Shown here piece by piece: positions 16,764 through 25,845 of a DNA stretch of 64,000 nt. The position numbers and the translations under genes are program-made. Each line of letters begins with the position of its first letter. The first letter of the stretch is position 1. The stretch is taken from NCBI RefSeq assembly GCF_020165985.1, contig NZ_JAIUKZ010000007.1, forward strand, positions 124,001-188,000, in the 5' to 3' direction. This DNA is from Bacillus sp. RAR_GA_16 (GTDB taxonomy: Bacteria; Bacillota; Bacilli; Bacillales; Guptibacillaceae). The notes under the pieces were generated by a model, which was not told the origin of the DNA, ran no database searches, and worked only from the letters and a program-made list of their open reading frames with translations.

Positions 16764-18167
16764 GTGTCTACATTACAACATCAAGAATTATTTAGCCTGC
16801 TTCATCAAGGTGTTAGTAAGGCAGAAAAGCGGGGAACGTCTGTACTTGTTAGTCAGGTGCTATCAGTAGCTGCTGTCGATCCCCTCTCCTTTTATGCAGC
16901 AGGTTCGTTTACTTATAAATATGACCGAACGTTTTGGTCTGATCCAGAGAATGATACGACGATTGTTGGTCTCGGACGAATGAAACAATTTCATGCAGAG
17001 GGCGATCGCTTCCGCACAATAGAAGAAGAGTGGCAGCGGTTTCTCAAGCATGCTGTTGTTGAGGGGGCGCCATCTCGACCAGGTGTCGGACCAGTATTGC
17101 TTGGTGGTTTTTCCTTTGATCCTCTTGCTCATAAGAGTGGTGAATGGAGAGGGTTCCCTGAGGGCGGTATGGTGCTCCCTGAAATTATGCTAACTTCCGC
17201 ACTTAATCAGTCTTGGCTTACAATTAACACAGTGGTAAGTAAAGATGACGACCCAGAGAAACTCTCAGATAAGCTTCTCGGGCAACACGCTGACCTGTTA
17301 AACAAAATCTCAACCGTGCACCCACAAAATGGAGGCGCATTTTCTATAGAAGAGATCCAACCTATTCAGTGGAAAGAAACGGTACGAAGTGCTGCCCGCA
17401 ATATCCGAGAAGGTCAGCTTGACAAAGTAGTACTGGCTAGAGAAATTAAGTTGCAATCTACCCAGCCATTTTCTTCTACACGTACACTATCGAATTTAAA
17501 AGCTCAGCAAAACGATAGCTATGTGTTTGCATTCGAATACGGAGAAAAATGTTTTCTTGGTGCCTCACCTGAACGGTTAGTGAAGAGAGAGGGGCACCAG
17601 GTCTATTCAACGTGTCTTGCTGGATCAATTCAACGTGGAAAGTCAGCAGAACAAGATGAAGCCCTTGGGCAAGAATTACTTCATGATCAAAAAAATCGAA
17701 TCGAACACGATTTAGTCGTTCAAATGATCCGAACGGCGATGGAAGAAGAGTGTGAATTTGTTCAAGTTCCATCAACCCCAGAAATTTTAAAAACACCACA
17801 TATTCAACACTTGTATACACCAGTTGTCGCAAGGGCTGGCAAAAAAACAAGTCTTCTTCGGATGGTCGAACGTTTGCATCCGACGCCAGCGCTTGGAGGA
17901 TATCCTCAAGTGGAGGCCGTCAATGAGATTAAACGAATCGAGAATCTTGATCGTGGCTGGTATGCTGGTCCTGTTGGTTGGGTTGATTATCAGGGAAATG
18001 GTGAATTTGCTGTTGCCATTCGATCAGGTTTATTACATGACGATCAGGCTACCCTTTACGCAGGGTGTGGCATTGTTGGAGACTCAGACCCCGATAGTGA
18101 ATATGAAGAAACAAAAATGAAGTTTAAACCGATGCTAACTGCACTTGGAGGTAAGAAGTATGACTGA
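16764..18167 (+). CDS. menF: Isochorismate synthase
   Basis: This enzyme isomerises chorismate to isochorismate, the first step of menaquinone synthesis. It has 467 residues with the chorismate-binding family signatures DKVVLAREIKL, FLGASPERLVKR, CLAGSIQRGKS, ELLHDQKNRIEHDLVV, TPALGGYP and the C-terminal AVAIRSGL. The start is GTG 16764 preceded by GGGGGGAG. It is the first gene of the operon; its last 8 bases overlap the menD start, indicating translational coupling. Confidence 0.93.
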   Translation: MSTLQHQELFSLLHQGVSKAEKRGTSVLVSQVLSVAAVDPLSFYAAGSFTYKYDRTFWSDPENDTTIVGLGRMKQFHAEGDRFRTIEEEWQRFLKHAVVEGAPSRPGVGPVLLGGFSFDPLAHKSGEWRGFPEGGMVLPEIMLTSALNQSWLTINTVVSKDDDPEKLSDKLLGQHADLLNKISTVHPQNGGAFSIEEIQPIQWKETVRSAARNIREGQLDKVVLAREIKLQSTQPFSSTRTLSNLKAQQNDSYVFAFEYGEKCFLGASPERLVKREGHQVYSTCLAGSIQRGKSAEQDEALGQELLHDQKNRIEHDLVVQMIRTAMEEECEFVQVPSTPEILKTPHIQHLYTPVVARAGKKTSLLRMVERLHPTPALGGYPQVEAVNEIKRIENLDRGWYAGPVGWVDYQGNGEFAVAIRSGLLHDDQATLYAGCGIVGDSDPDSEYEETKMKFKPMLTALGGKKYD

Positions 18168-19911
18168 TCAAGAAATATTATCAAGCTACGTTGGTTCATT
18201 TGTTGATGAGCTTGTCCGATCAGGTATAAGACATGCTGTTGTTAGTCCAGGGTCTCGCTCTACCCCGCTTGCCATGATGATGGCCGAACACCCTTTATTA
18301 AAAGTCTGGATGCATATCGATGAGCGATCTGCCGGTTTTTTTGCCCTTGGCATGGCTAAAGCGCATCAAGAACCGGTCGCACTTCTTTGTTCATCTGGTA
18401 CAGCTGGAGCGAATTATTATCCAGCAGTTATTGAAGCTGCTCAATCGAATGTTCCGTTGATTGTGTTGACTGGTGATCGCCCACATGAGCTTCGCGACAA
18501 TGGAGCACCACAAGCGATAGACCAAATCAAGCTATATGGCGACTATGTGAAGTGGTTTATGGAAATGGCGATGCCTTCCTCGTCTCCAGATTTAATCCGT
18601 TATGTTCGAACAGCTGCTTCTCGAGCGACAGCTGTTTCGTCGAGTGTGCCGGCTGGTCCTGTGCATCTTAATTTCCCATTTAGAGATCCCTTAATACCGG
18701 ATCTTACTTATTCAGGTCTTTTTTCTGATGGCCGGGACGATCATAGCCCGTGGGTAAAGGCTACGGATCATCTACGTGGTCTAAGTGAAGACGTCGTAGC
18801 GGAGTATGCAAACAAACTGGTTGGTAAAAAAGGCATTATTGTAGTAGGCCCACAGGAAAGTGAAGAATTAGCTGAACCCCTGTTTTCTTTTGCTGAGAAG
18901 TTAGGTTATCCCGTTTTAGCTGATCCCCTTTCCAAATGTCGCCATACTAATTCTCCTAACCTTATCGAAGGATATGATGCGTTTCTTAGAGGTGATGTTG
19001 ATTCGCTTCTTTATCCTGAAGTGGTCATTCGGTTTGGAGCAATGCCGGTTTCAAAAGCCTTTATGCTCTTTATGAAGAAGGTAGCTTGCCCTGTTCAAAT
19101 TGTTGTCGATGAGAGAGGTTGGAGAGACCCAACGCTTTCTAGTACTGATATGCTAACTGTGTCCCCTGTCTCATTTGTGAACAGTCTTCTTCCTACTGTA
19201 GGAAGAATGGACTTTAATGAGATGCATTGGTTAGACAAGTGGAAGGCTGTTAACCAGACGACGCTTCAATTGCTTCACGAAGATTTGGATACGGAAGGGT
19301 TATTCGAAGGTCATGTGTTTAGAGAATTAGGGAAAGTGATGAGTTCGAGAGAGCTTCTTTTCGTAGGCAATAGTATGCCAATTCGGGATATGGAGAACTT
19401 TTTCTTGCCAGGAAATTCTCGACCGACTGTGATGGGAAATCGAGGGGCGAATGGGATTGATGGCATTATCTCTACAGCTATTGGAGCAAGTACGGCCTAT
19501 TCTTCTAGCGTTCTCGTGATTGGAGATCTTTCTTTCTATCATGATATGAATGGTCTTCTATTAGCCAAGTTATATGAAATCAATTTAACGGTCATTGTGG
19601 TTAACAACGATGGGGGAGGAATTTTCTCCTTTCTGCCTCAACGGGAGCAGAATCATCATTTTGAGCATTTGTTCGGAACGCCACATGGTCTAAACTATGA
19701 GCATACGGCGGCTTTATATGATGCAAGCTTTGAACGTATTTCGAACTGGGACGAGTTTAAAGAGGCATATGTGAAAAGTCAGAAACACCATGGGCTGAGC
19801 ATTATAGAAGTACCCACTGATCGTGATGCAAACCTTTTTCTTCATCGCGAAATGTTCGCAAAGGTTTCGAAGGAAACTGCTAGCGTGTTACAGGAGTATT
19901 CGAAATTATGA
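18160..19911 (+). CDS. menD: SEPHCHC synthase (2-oxoglutarate decarboxylase-type, ThDP)
   Basis: This thiamin-diphosphate enzyme condenses isochorismate with 2-oxoglutarate. It has 583 residues. Visible are the N-terminal SPGSRSTPLAMMMAEHP, GTAGANYYPAVIEAAQS, and the ThDP-Mg motif GDLSFYHDMNGLL with VNNDGGGIFSFLPQ. The ATG at 18160 lies inside the end of menF and is preceded by GGAGGTAAGAAGT, so the frame beginning at 18145 is not the start. The 3' end overlaps menH by ATGA. Confidence 0.93.
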   Translation: MTDQEILSSYVGSFVDELVRSGIRHAVVSPGSRSTPLAMMMAEHPLLKVWMHIDERSAGFFALGMAKAHQEPVALLCSSGTAGANYYPAVIEAAQSNVPLIVLTGDRPHELRDNGAPQAIDQIKLYGDYVKWFMEMAMPSSSPDLIRYVRTAASRATAVSSSVPAGPVHLNFPFRDPLIPDLTYSGLFSDGRDDHSPWVKATDHLRGLSEDVVAEYANKLVGKKGIIVVGPQESEELAEPLFSFAEKLGYPVLADPLSKCRHTNSPNLIEGYDAFLRGDVDSLLYPEVVIRFGAMPVSKAFMLFMKKVACPVQIVVDERGWRDPTLSSTDMLTVSPVSFVNSLLPTVGRMDFNEMHWLDKWKAVNQTTLQLLHEDLDTEGLFEGHVFRELGKVMSSRELLFVGNSMPIRDMENFFLPGNSRPTVMGNRGANGIDGIISTAIGASTAYSSSVLVIGDLSFYHDMNGLLLAKLYEINLTVIVVNNDGGGIFSFLPQREQNHHFEHLFGTPHGLNYEHTAALYDASFERISNWDEFKEAYVKSQKHHGLSIIEVPTDRDANLFLHREMFAKVSKETASVLQEYSKL

Positions 19912-20732
19912 TCTATATGATTGAAGGGCAGCCTTTTCACGCTAAAATAGAAGGTGAGGGGGAACCTCTTCTTTTATTACACGGCTTTACTGGCTCAAGC
20001 GCGAATTGGGACCCGTTGATGAAAGAGTTGGCACGGTATTATAAAGTAATCGCTCTAGATTTGATTGGGCATGGCGAAAGTGGTAAACCAGATGAATTGA
20101 CACATTATACAATGGAGTCAATGGGAAATTATTTAAAACAGCTCTTACACTTGCTTCAGATCGATCAAGCGCATGTGCTTGGCTATTCCATGGGCGGGCG
20201 TTTTGCTCTCTCGTTCACTGTTCAACATCCTGATTGTGTTAAGACGCTTATTCTTGAAAGTAGCTCTCCTGGACTTGTTACGAAAGCAGAAAGAGATGAG
20301 CGAATGCAAAAGGATGAACGACTGGCAAGACGGATTCTAAATGACGGCTTGTCATCGTTTGTTGATTTTTGGGAGAGCATTCCGTTATTTGCTTCACAAA
20401 AGAATCTCCCTTTACATGTTCAAGAGGAAATAAGAAAACAGCGTTTGAGCAATACTGAAAGAGGACTGGCAAACAGTCTTATTGGAATGGGTACAGGGGT
20501 TCAGCCTTCCTATTGGGAAGTGTTAGAGAATGTAACGATTCCCGTCCTTCTTTTAGTAGGAGAGTACGATCGAAAGTTCATTTCAATTGGTGAAAGAATG
20601 GAAAAATTGTTCCCTCAAGCTGATTTTGTGCAAATAAATGACGCAGGGCATACAATTCATGTAGAACAACCTGAAATCTTTGTTAAAATGGTAGTAGCTT
20701 TTCTAAAAAAGCATGCAGATTCTTATCTGTAA
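19908..20732 (+). CDS. menH: SHCHC synthase (alpha/beta hydrolase fold)
   Basis: This enzyme eliminates pyruvate from SEPHCHC to give SHCHC. The 274-residue alpha/beta hydrolase has an oxyanion region [13 protein letters not shown], nucleophile elbow GYSMGGRF (Ser) and terminal His motif [11 protein letters not shown]. Its start overlaps the menD stop (ATGA); an alternative ATG at 19917 is possible. It is homologous to B. subtilis YtxM, which has the same place in the operon. Confidence 0.9.
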   Translation: MIYMIEGQPFHAKIEGEGEPLLLLHGFTGSSANWDPLMKELARYYKVIALDLIGHGESGKPDELTHYTMESMGNYLKQLLHLLQIDQAHVLGYSMGGRFALSFTVQHPDCVKTLILESSSPGLVTKAERDERMQKDERLARRILNDGLSSFVDFWESIPLFASQKNLPLHVQEEIRKQRLSNTERGLANSLIGMGTGVQPSYWEVLENVTIPVLLLVGEYDRKFISIGERMEKLFPQADFVQINDAGHTIHVEQPEIFVKMVVAFLKKHADSYL

Positions 20733-20763
20733 ATTTTGGTACATAGGAAAGGAGAATTTCAAA

Positions 20764-21579
20764 ATGATTCAATGGAAGACTGAACGTGAATTTGAAGATA
20801 TTCTTTATGAAACGTATGATGGGATCGCTAAGATCACAATTAATCGTCCAGAGGTGCGTAATGCATTTACACCAAGAACGGTTAATGAACTAATTACAGC
20901 TTTTTCATTTGCGAGAGACGATTCTAATATCGGGGTTATTGTTCTTGCAGGAGCTGGAGACAAAGCATTTTGTTCTGGCGGAGATCAAAGTGTGCGAGGT
21001 CATGGTGGGTACGTCGGCGATGATGAGATTCCTCGTCTAAACGTATTAGATCTTCAACGTCTTATCCGCGTTATTCCTAAACCGGTTATTGCAATGGTAT
21101 CTGGTTATGCGATTGGCGGAGGTCACGTTCTCCACGTTGTTTGTGACCTTACAATTGCAGCTGATAATGCCATCTTTGGTCAAACAGGCCCGAAAGTAGG
21201 TAGTTTTGATGCTGGATACGGTGCTGGTTATCTTGCTCGTATCGTAGGACATAAGAAAGCTCGTGAGATCTGGTACTTATGTCGTCAGTATAATGCTCAA
21301 GAAGCACTTGATATGGGACTTGTTAACACGGTTGTTCCTCTTGAACAGCTTGAAGCCGAAACGGTTCAGTGGGCTCAAGAAATGCTAGAAAAGTCACCGA
21401 CAGCCCTTCGTTTCCTTAAAGCTTCTCTTAATGCTGATACAGATGGTCTTGCAGGTCTTCAACAAATGGGTGGAGACGCAACGCTTCTTTATTACACAAC
21501 AGATGAAGCGAAAGAAGGACGCGACTCATTTAAAGAAAAGCGTAAGCCGGACTTCAAACAGTTCCCGCGTTTTCCTTAA
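20764..21579 (+). CDS. menB: 1,4-dihydroxy-2-naphthoyl-CoA synthase
   Basis: This crotonase-family enzyme closes the second ring of the naphthoquinone. It has 271 residues, the usual length. Motifs include [37 protein letters not shown] and [18 protein letters not shown], with the conserved [10 protein letters not shown] loop. ATG 20764 follows AAAGGAGAATTTCAAA; the frame open to 20713 is upstream noise. An intrinsic hairpin follows before menE, so menE-menC may be transcribed less than menFDHB. Confidence 0.94.
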   Translation: MIQWKTEREFEDILYETYDGIAKITINRPEVRNAFTPRTVNELITAFSFARDDSNIGVIVLAGAGDKAFCSGGDQSVRGHGGYVGDDEIPRLNVLDLQRLIRVIPKPVIAMVSGYAIGGGHVLHVVCDLTIAADNAIFGQTGPKVGSFDAGYGAGYLARIVGHKKAREIWYLCRQYNAQEALDMGLVNTVVPLEQLEAETVQWAQEMLEKSPTALRFLKASLNADTDGLAGLQQMGGDATLLYYTTDEAKEGRDSFKEKRKPDFKQFPRFP

Positions 21580-21592
21580 ATCGATTGTATGT

Positions 21593-21626
21593 AAACAGCT
21601 TGATGGATACCCATCAAGCTGTTTTT
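21593..21626 (+). terminator. Hairpin between menB and menE
   Basis: AAACAGCTTGATGG, loop ATAC, CCATCAAGCTGTTT, then TT and CAAA. It is a strong 14-bp stem with a short T tract. It sits inside the operon, so it probably attenuates read-through or stabilises the menFDHB message. Confidence 0.8.
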
Positions 21627-21655
21627 CAAATAGGGGAAAAGAAAGGATGATCAAG

Positions 21656-23122
21656 ATGGAGACGATGCCAAACTGGCTACATAAACGTGCTTCTATCACG
21701 CCTGATCGATTAGCGCTAATCGATGACGATACACAGCTCACTTATCAGCAATTACAAGAAAAGGCTGTGACGATGGCACAAGCACTTAAAGCTGAAGGAA
21801 TTGCAAAAGGAAAACATGTCGGGTTCTTAATGGAAAATGGGATTGAGGCCGCCGTTTGCTTACATACTCTGATGTATATAGGCGCTGTTATTGTTCCGCT
21901 AAACCATCGATTAACGGGAACTGAGCTGGCGTTCCAAATGAACGATGCTGAGCTTTCTTATGTGATAACCGATCTCTCTCTTTCGAAAAAAGCTCGCGAA
22001 GCACTGCAGCCACCGACTGTGAATATCCTTACCTGGCAAGAAATTCGACCGTGTACCTATCACTTAGAGGGATTGGAAACATCGATTAATTTGAATCAAC
22101 TTCATACCATTATGTATACTTCTGGTACAACTGGTAAACCAAAAGGTGTTATGTTAACGTATGGGAACCATTGGTGGAGTGCGATCAGTTCAAGCCTTAA
22201 TATGGGATTACATATGAACGATCGCTGGTTATGTGCCGTGCCCTTGTTTCATATGAGTGGCCTATCTATTCTATTAAGAAGTGTGATTTATGGTATAACA
22301 ATGGTTGTTCAGAAGCGTTTTGATCCGCATGTCGTTAATCAATCGATTCAACAAGATGAAATTACGATTGTATCGGTAGTAAGCGCTATGCTTAAGAAAA
22401 TGCTTGATGACCTTGGGATGAAACGGTATCCCAACACGTTACGTTGTTTGTTGCTTGGGGGAGGTCCAGCTCCTTATCCACTCTTATCTGTTTGCGAAGA
22501 CAAGCAGATTCCTGTCTTTCAAACGTTTGGAATGACAGAAACAGCATCACAAATCGTGACGCTTTCACCAGAGTATATGCTAGATAAACAGGGTTCTGCT
22601 GGGAAAGCGCTCTTTCCTTCAGAAGTGAAAATTAGCGATAATCGTAAAGATCTTCCAGCATTCGAGCATGGTGAAATTCTTGTTAAAGGGCCTACTGTGA
22701 CAAAGGGCTATTGGAAACGAGGCGAAGCGACAAGCGCTGCATTTGAGGATGGATGGCTTCACACAGGAGATATTGGTTTCCTTGATGAAGATGGCTTTCT
22801 CTATGTATTAGATCGAAGAAAAGACCTGATTCTTTCTGGTGGTGAAAATGTGTATCCAGCAGAAATCGAAGCTGCGCTCCTCGAACATTCTGATATTGAA
22901 GATGCTGGTGTGACCGGAATTCAAGATGAGCGTTGGGGAGAAGTGCCGGCGGCCTTCGTTGTTAGTAGAAACTCGTTGTTAACGGATGAAGAGTTACTCG
23001 ATTATCTTTCAGAGCGTCTTGCACGTTATAAATTGCCCAAATCAATCACCTTTGTTAAAGCTCTTCCAAGAAATGGAGCGAATAAACTTCAACGAAATTT
23101 ATTAGTGGGAGAAACAGAATGA
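21656..23122 (+). CDS. menE: o-Succinylbenzoate-CoA ligase
   Basis: This acyl-adenylate-forming ligase activates o-succinylbenzoate with CoA. The AMP-binding core is MYTSGTTGKPKGVM, with QTFGMTETASQIVTLSP, the hinge/adenine motif GWLHTGDIGFLDEDGFLYVL and DRRKDLILSGGENVYP. The terminal lysine lies in PRNGANKLQRN. Of several in-frame ATGs (21647, 21656, 21665), 21656 has the best-spaced AAAGG ribosome site, giving 488 residues. The frame open to 21431 overlaps menB and is not used. The stop overlaps the menC start by ATGA. Confidence 0.91.
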   Translation: METMPNWLHKRASITPDRLALIDDDTQLTYQQLQEKAVTMAQALKAEGIAKGKHVGFLMENGIEAAVCLHTLMYIGAVIVPLNHRLTGTELAFQMNDAELSYVITDLSLSKKAREALQPPTVNILTWQEIRPCTYHLEGLETSINLNQLHTIMYTSGTTGKPKGVMLTYGNHWWSAISSSLNMGLHMNDRWLCAVPLFHMSGLSILLRSVIYGITMVVQKRFDPHVVNQSIQQDEITIVSVVSAMLKKMLDDLGMKRYPNTLRCLLLGGGPAPYPLLSVCEDKQIPVFQTFGMTETASQIVTLSPEYMLDKQGSAGKALFPSEVKISDNRKDLPAFEHGEILVKGPTVTKGYWKRGEATSAAFEDGWLHTGDIGFLDEDGFLYVLDRRKDLILSGGENVYPAEIEAALLEHSDIEDAGVTGIQDERWGEVPAAFVVSRNSLLTDEELLDYLSERLARYKLPKSITFVKALPRNGANKLQRNLLVGETE

Positions 23123-24220
23123 TTATTGAGTCTGTGACGCTTCATCATATAAAAATGAACCTCAAGTCTCCTTTTCGTAATAGTCTTGAAACAGTGTCTG
23201 ATCGAGAGCTAATTATTGTAGAAGTGAAAGACGCTGAGGGAGAAGTTGGTTTTGGAGAAGGGGTAGCATTTCAAACACCATGGTATACAGAAGAAACGCT
23301 TCACACATCCTGGCATATGTTAAGAGATGTCATGATCCCTCTTCTGAAATCACGTTTCATTTCTCACCCTTCTGAGGTAGATCACATCTTATCAGGAATC
23401 AGGAGAAATCCAATGGCGAAGTTTGCGATAGAAGGGGCTATATGGGACGTATACGCAAAAAAAGAAGGCATTAGTTTAGCGGAAGCATTAGGGGGCACTT
23501 CAACGAAAATTAAAGCAGGTGTGGCAGTTGGTGCTTCGGATCATGATACGATGCTGGAAGAAATAAGTCATCGAATTTCGGAAGGCTATGAGCGAATTAA
23601 AGTCAAGATAAAGCCTTCTCAAGATGTTTCCATTTTAAGGGCCATAAGAGAACGCTATCAGAATTTATCTTTGATGGCAGATGCTAACTCCGCCTATTCC
23701 CTTCAAGATATGAACCAATTAAAAGCACTCGATCCTTTTAATCTTCTAATGATTGAACAACCTTTAGCTGCTGATGATATTGTGGATCATGCTATACTCC
23801 AAAAAGAATTAAAGACTCCGATTTGTTTAGATGAAAGCATCGCATCATTTGATGATGCACGTCGAGCGCTTGACTTAAACAGTTGTCAGGTTATAAACAT
23901 TAAACCAGGTCGAGTAGGTGGATTAACTGTTAGTAAAAAGATTCATGATTTATGTCATTCGAGAGGGAATCCCGGTCTGGTGCGGTGGCATGCTAGAGTC
24001 TGGCATCGGAAGGGCGCATAATATAGCCCTTTCAAGCTTATCTAATTTTATTATCCCTGGAGATGTCTCAGCTTCTGCTAGATACTGGGAGAAGGATATT
24101 ATTGATCCAGAAGTAATTGTGAAAGACGGAGTCATTGACGTTCCACAAGGGAAAGGGATTGGATATGAATTGAATCGGAATGAACTGGAACGTGTCACAA
24201 TAGCGAAAGAAGTTTATTGA
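23119..24220 (+). pseudogene. menC: o-Succinylbenzoate synthase, interrupted by +1 frameshift
   Basis: This enolase-superfamily enzyme dehydrates SHCHC to o-succinylbenzoate. The first frame (to 24021) carries the catalytic KVKIKP, MADANSAY, MIEQPL, CLDES and NIKPGRVGG strands, then degenerates after LCHSRG. The next frame continues without gap from IPVWCGGMLESGIGRAHN to 24220. Removing one G from GGG at 23965-23967 (AGAGGGAATC to AGAGGAATC) restores SRGIPVW and a normal ~366-residue protein. No other damage is seen. Menaquinone is normally needed for respiration, so a sequence error or very recent mutation is more likely than real loss. As written, the product lacks the last barrel strands. 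Confidence 0.85.
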
Positions 24221-24229
24221 GTCCATTGG

Positions 24230-24266
24230 AAAAGGCAGAACCTGTTTAAGGCCCTGCCTTTTTTTA
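24230..24266. terminator. Terminator at end of men operon
   Basis: AAAAGGCAG (24230) pairs with CTGCCTTTTT (24254) around a 15-base loop. T and A tracts on both sides let it also serve the convergent DUF3817 gene. Confidence 0.75.
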
Positions 24267-24560
24267 TACTTCAGAGTTTTTCACAAGACGTGCATCAAAT
24301 ATAAACGGTCCGAACGGAATAACGGATGAGACAACGGCAAGCGTCGCTTTAATAAAAGACCAGCGTTTTACAATGGTAACGTAGAGGATAACGGCAAGAT
24401 AAAGAACAAATAATCCGCCGTGTAGGGCTCCAACAATTGATACGGCCATTGGCATGTCCATAAAGTATTTAAGAGGCATCGCGATGCCTAATAGCAATAG
24501 AAACGATATTCCCTCTGCATAGCCGACCCCTCTGAATAGTTTTAACGGTTGTTTCAACAA
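24264..24560 (-). CDS. DUF3817 small integral membrane protein
   Basis: This 98-residue protein has three to four hydrophobic segments and the DUF3817 pattern FRGVGYAEGISFLLLLGIAMPLKYF, followed by VGALHGGLFVLYLAVILYV and a C-terminal PFGPFIFDARL. The function of the family is unknown. It starts at TTG (24560), about 10 bases after AAAGGAG. It is a single gene convergent with the men operon. Confidence 0.75.
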   Translation of the reverse strand: MLKQPLKLFRGVGYAEGISFLLLLGIAMPLKYFMDMPMAVSIVGALHGGLFVLYLAVILYVTIVKRWSFIKATLAVVSSVIPFGPFIFDARLVKNSEV

Positions 24561-24904
24561 ATGGAGTTCACTCCTTTATAGTGAGCGGTTCTGCTTTATA
24601 GGTACAGAATCACGCAATTTACAATCAGTATATCAATCCTCGTCTAGGAATAGAAGTTGAAGTTATCTCGATTTTTTGACAGTTTTCAGTCTTGAATTTT
24701 GAGAAGTGTTGCATGAGAAGGCACTATCGTAATTTAAATGAAAAATGAATTCATTTGTGTTTAAAGGGTTTTATGAAGACTTATTATCAGAACATTTAGT
24801 ACTAACGCAGTGTTTTCACTTCTTTTGAAAGGGAGGATTGCTTATCTCCCATATTATCGAGTAGAATGAATGTGGACCAAAAATCAACTCTGAAGGAGAT
24901 TTGT
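24561..24904. other. Intergenic region with no recognised gene
   Basis: The 344 bases between the DUF3817 gene and the next microgene are A/T-rich. No ORF with a credible ribosome site, no repeat unit and no riboswitch was recognised. A TTGACA on the plus strand at about 24676 lacks a clear -10. Confidence 0.5.
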
Positions 24905-24991
24905 ATGAACAACAATAAAAAAGCCATCTTTATATACATTCCAAAATCCAAAGTTGATGAAGCCAAAAAAAACATGAAGAAAAATGATTAA
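24905..24991 (+). CDS. 28-residue basic microprotein
   Basis: A short ORF (MNNNKKAIFIYIP, then KSKVDEAKKNMKKND) follows GAAGGAGATTTGT, and a strong terminator comes 13 bases after its stop. The terminator and ribosome site make expression credible. It is an amphipathic, lysine-rich peptide with a short hydrophobic core. No family is recognised. Confidence 0.55.
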   Translation: MNNNKKAIFIYIPKSKVDEAKKNMKKND

Positions 24992-25003
24992 TAAATAACA
25001 AAA

Positions 25004-25042
25004 AAGAAGTCGAGCCTGGCAAATACGGGCTCGACTTCTTTC
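25004..25042 (+). terminator. Terminator of the 28-residue microgene
   Basis: A 13-bp stem AAGAAGTCGAGCC/GGCTCGACTTCTT with an 11-base loop, short T tract after. Confidence 0.85.
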
Positions 25043-25093
25043 GATTATAAGTAATAGTAAAATTTCAATTGCTTTATAAATGATAAATAAGGT

Positions 25094-25162
25094 TTAAATA
25101 AATGAGATGATTGCTGCGATGACGGCAATTGCGCCAATAATCATAAGAATTGTACGTACCAT
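25094..25162 (-). CDS. 22-residue single-span membrane micropeptide (a)
   Basis: ATG 25162 follows AAGGAGGAATAGC and encodes MVRTILMIIGAIAVIAAI followed by ISFI. This is one basic residue and a single hydrophobic helix. It lies just downstream of a second peptide of the same type (25222-25293), each with its own strong ribosome site, so both are probably translated. Function unknown; size and composition recall small regulatory or sporulation membrane peptides of Bacillus. Confidence 0.55.
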   Translation of the reverse strand: MVRTILMIIGAIAVIAAIISFI

Positions 25163-25221
25163 TGCTATTCCTCCTTGATAAAGTCAATTTAGTTCATACA
25201 TAGCTTTGTTATTGTTGTCTT

Positions 25222-25293
25222 CTAAAATAAAGCACTGACAACAAATGCAACCACAACGACAATCCCGATAATAACTAGAACTTGTTTTAACAT
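25222..25293 (-). CDS. 23-residue single-span membrane micropeptide (b)
   Basis: ATG 25293 follows AAGGAGGAAGTCAAC and encodes MLKQVLVIIGIVVVVAF followed by VVSALF. It shares size, charge placement and the pattern I-I-G near the centre with the next peptide downstream. The two look like a duplicated pair. No known family is assigned. Confidence 0.55.
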   Translation of the reverse strand: MLKQVLVIIGIVVVVAFVVSALF

Positions 25294-25472
25294 GTTGACT
25301 TCCTCCTTCAATATAGCAATGTCCTTTGCTACTATTGATATACCCTTTACACTTTTTATATCAAACCTTTTTTCATGAATAATAGGTCTAAAAGACTAAT
25401 GAAAGGAATGTATGCTGCTTCATATTAAAATGCTAAACGTGCTCATTTCTAAGCACGCCTCGTTTTAAATAA

Positions 25473-25512
25473 CAAAAAAACCAGCCATACCCATATCAAG
25501 GGAGGCTGGTTT
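25473..25512 (-). terminator. Terminator downstream of the 62-residue gene
   Basis: AAACCAGCC (25478-25486) pairs with GGCTGGTTT (25504-25512). The minus strand then has TTTTTTTGTT, so it ends transcription of the gene at 25528-25716. Confidence 0.8.
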
Positions 25513-25527
25513 ACAAATGAGATTCTA

Positions 25528-25716
25528 TTATTGATGTAGCTTTACTTTCATACGCTCTTGTTGAAAGAATTCCTTTAACTCCGGGTTAAGGTAATCCGGC
25601 TCCTTGTCATTTAAATTCAGTCGAATCAGCTTACCTTCAAGGTAGTCCATTATACCGATAACCGTACCGTTTCCAAGCTGTTTCTGAAAGATGGTTTCGT
25701 AACGAATGCTGCTCAT
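25528..25716 (-). CDS. 62-residue hypothetical protein
   Basis: A small soluble protein starts at ATG 25716 after CAGGAGGGCTCCG and has its own terminator. It is charged (IRYETIFQKQLGNGTVIGIM, then YLNPELKEFFQQERMKVKL), with a likely beta-strand N-terminus and helical C-terminus. I do not recognise it. Confidence 0.65.
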   Translation of the reverse strand: MSSIRYETIFQKQLGNGTVIGIMDYLEGKLIRLNLNDKEPDYLNPELKEFFQQERMKVKLHQ

Positions 25717-25845
25717 CGGAGCCCTCCTGTTGCGCGTTTTTTTCTACTATAGCACGTTTGAAGGGCGAAATCCGTAAGTTAAACGTCTCTTAAATAATTT
25801 GTAATCAAAGCGCAACAATGCTTAACACGATGACATGATTTAGAC

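Noticed and set aside
17476-17850. 124-residue minus-strand ORF inside menF
   Set aside because: Opposite strand of a conserved enzyme; no start signal or recognisable domain.
23960-23975. Programmed ribosomal frameshifting in menC and cysK
   Set aside because: AGAGGGAATC is not a recognised slippery sequence, no stimulatory structure was seen, and neither family is known to use recoding; an extra base is simpler.
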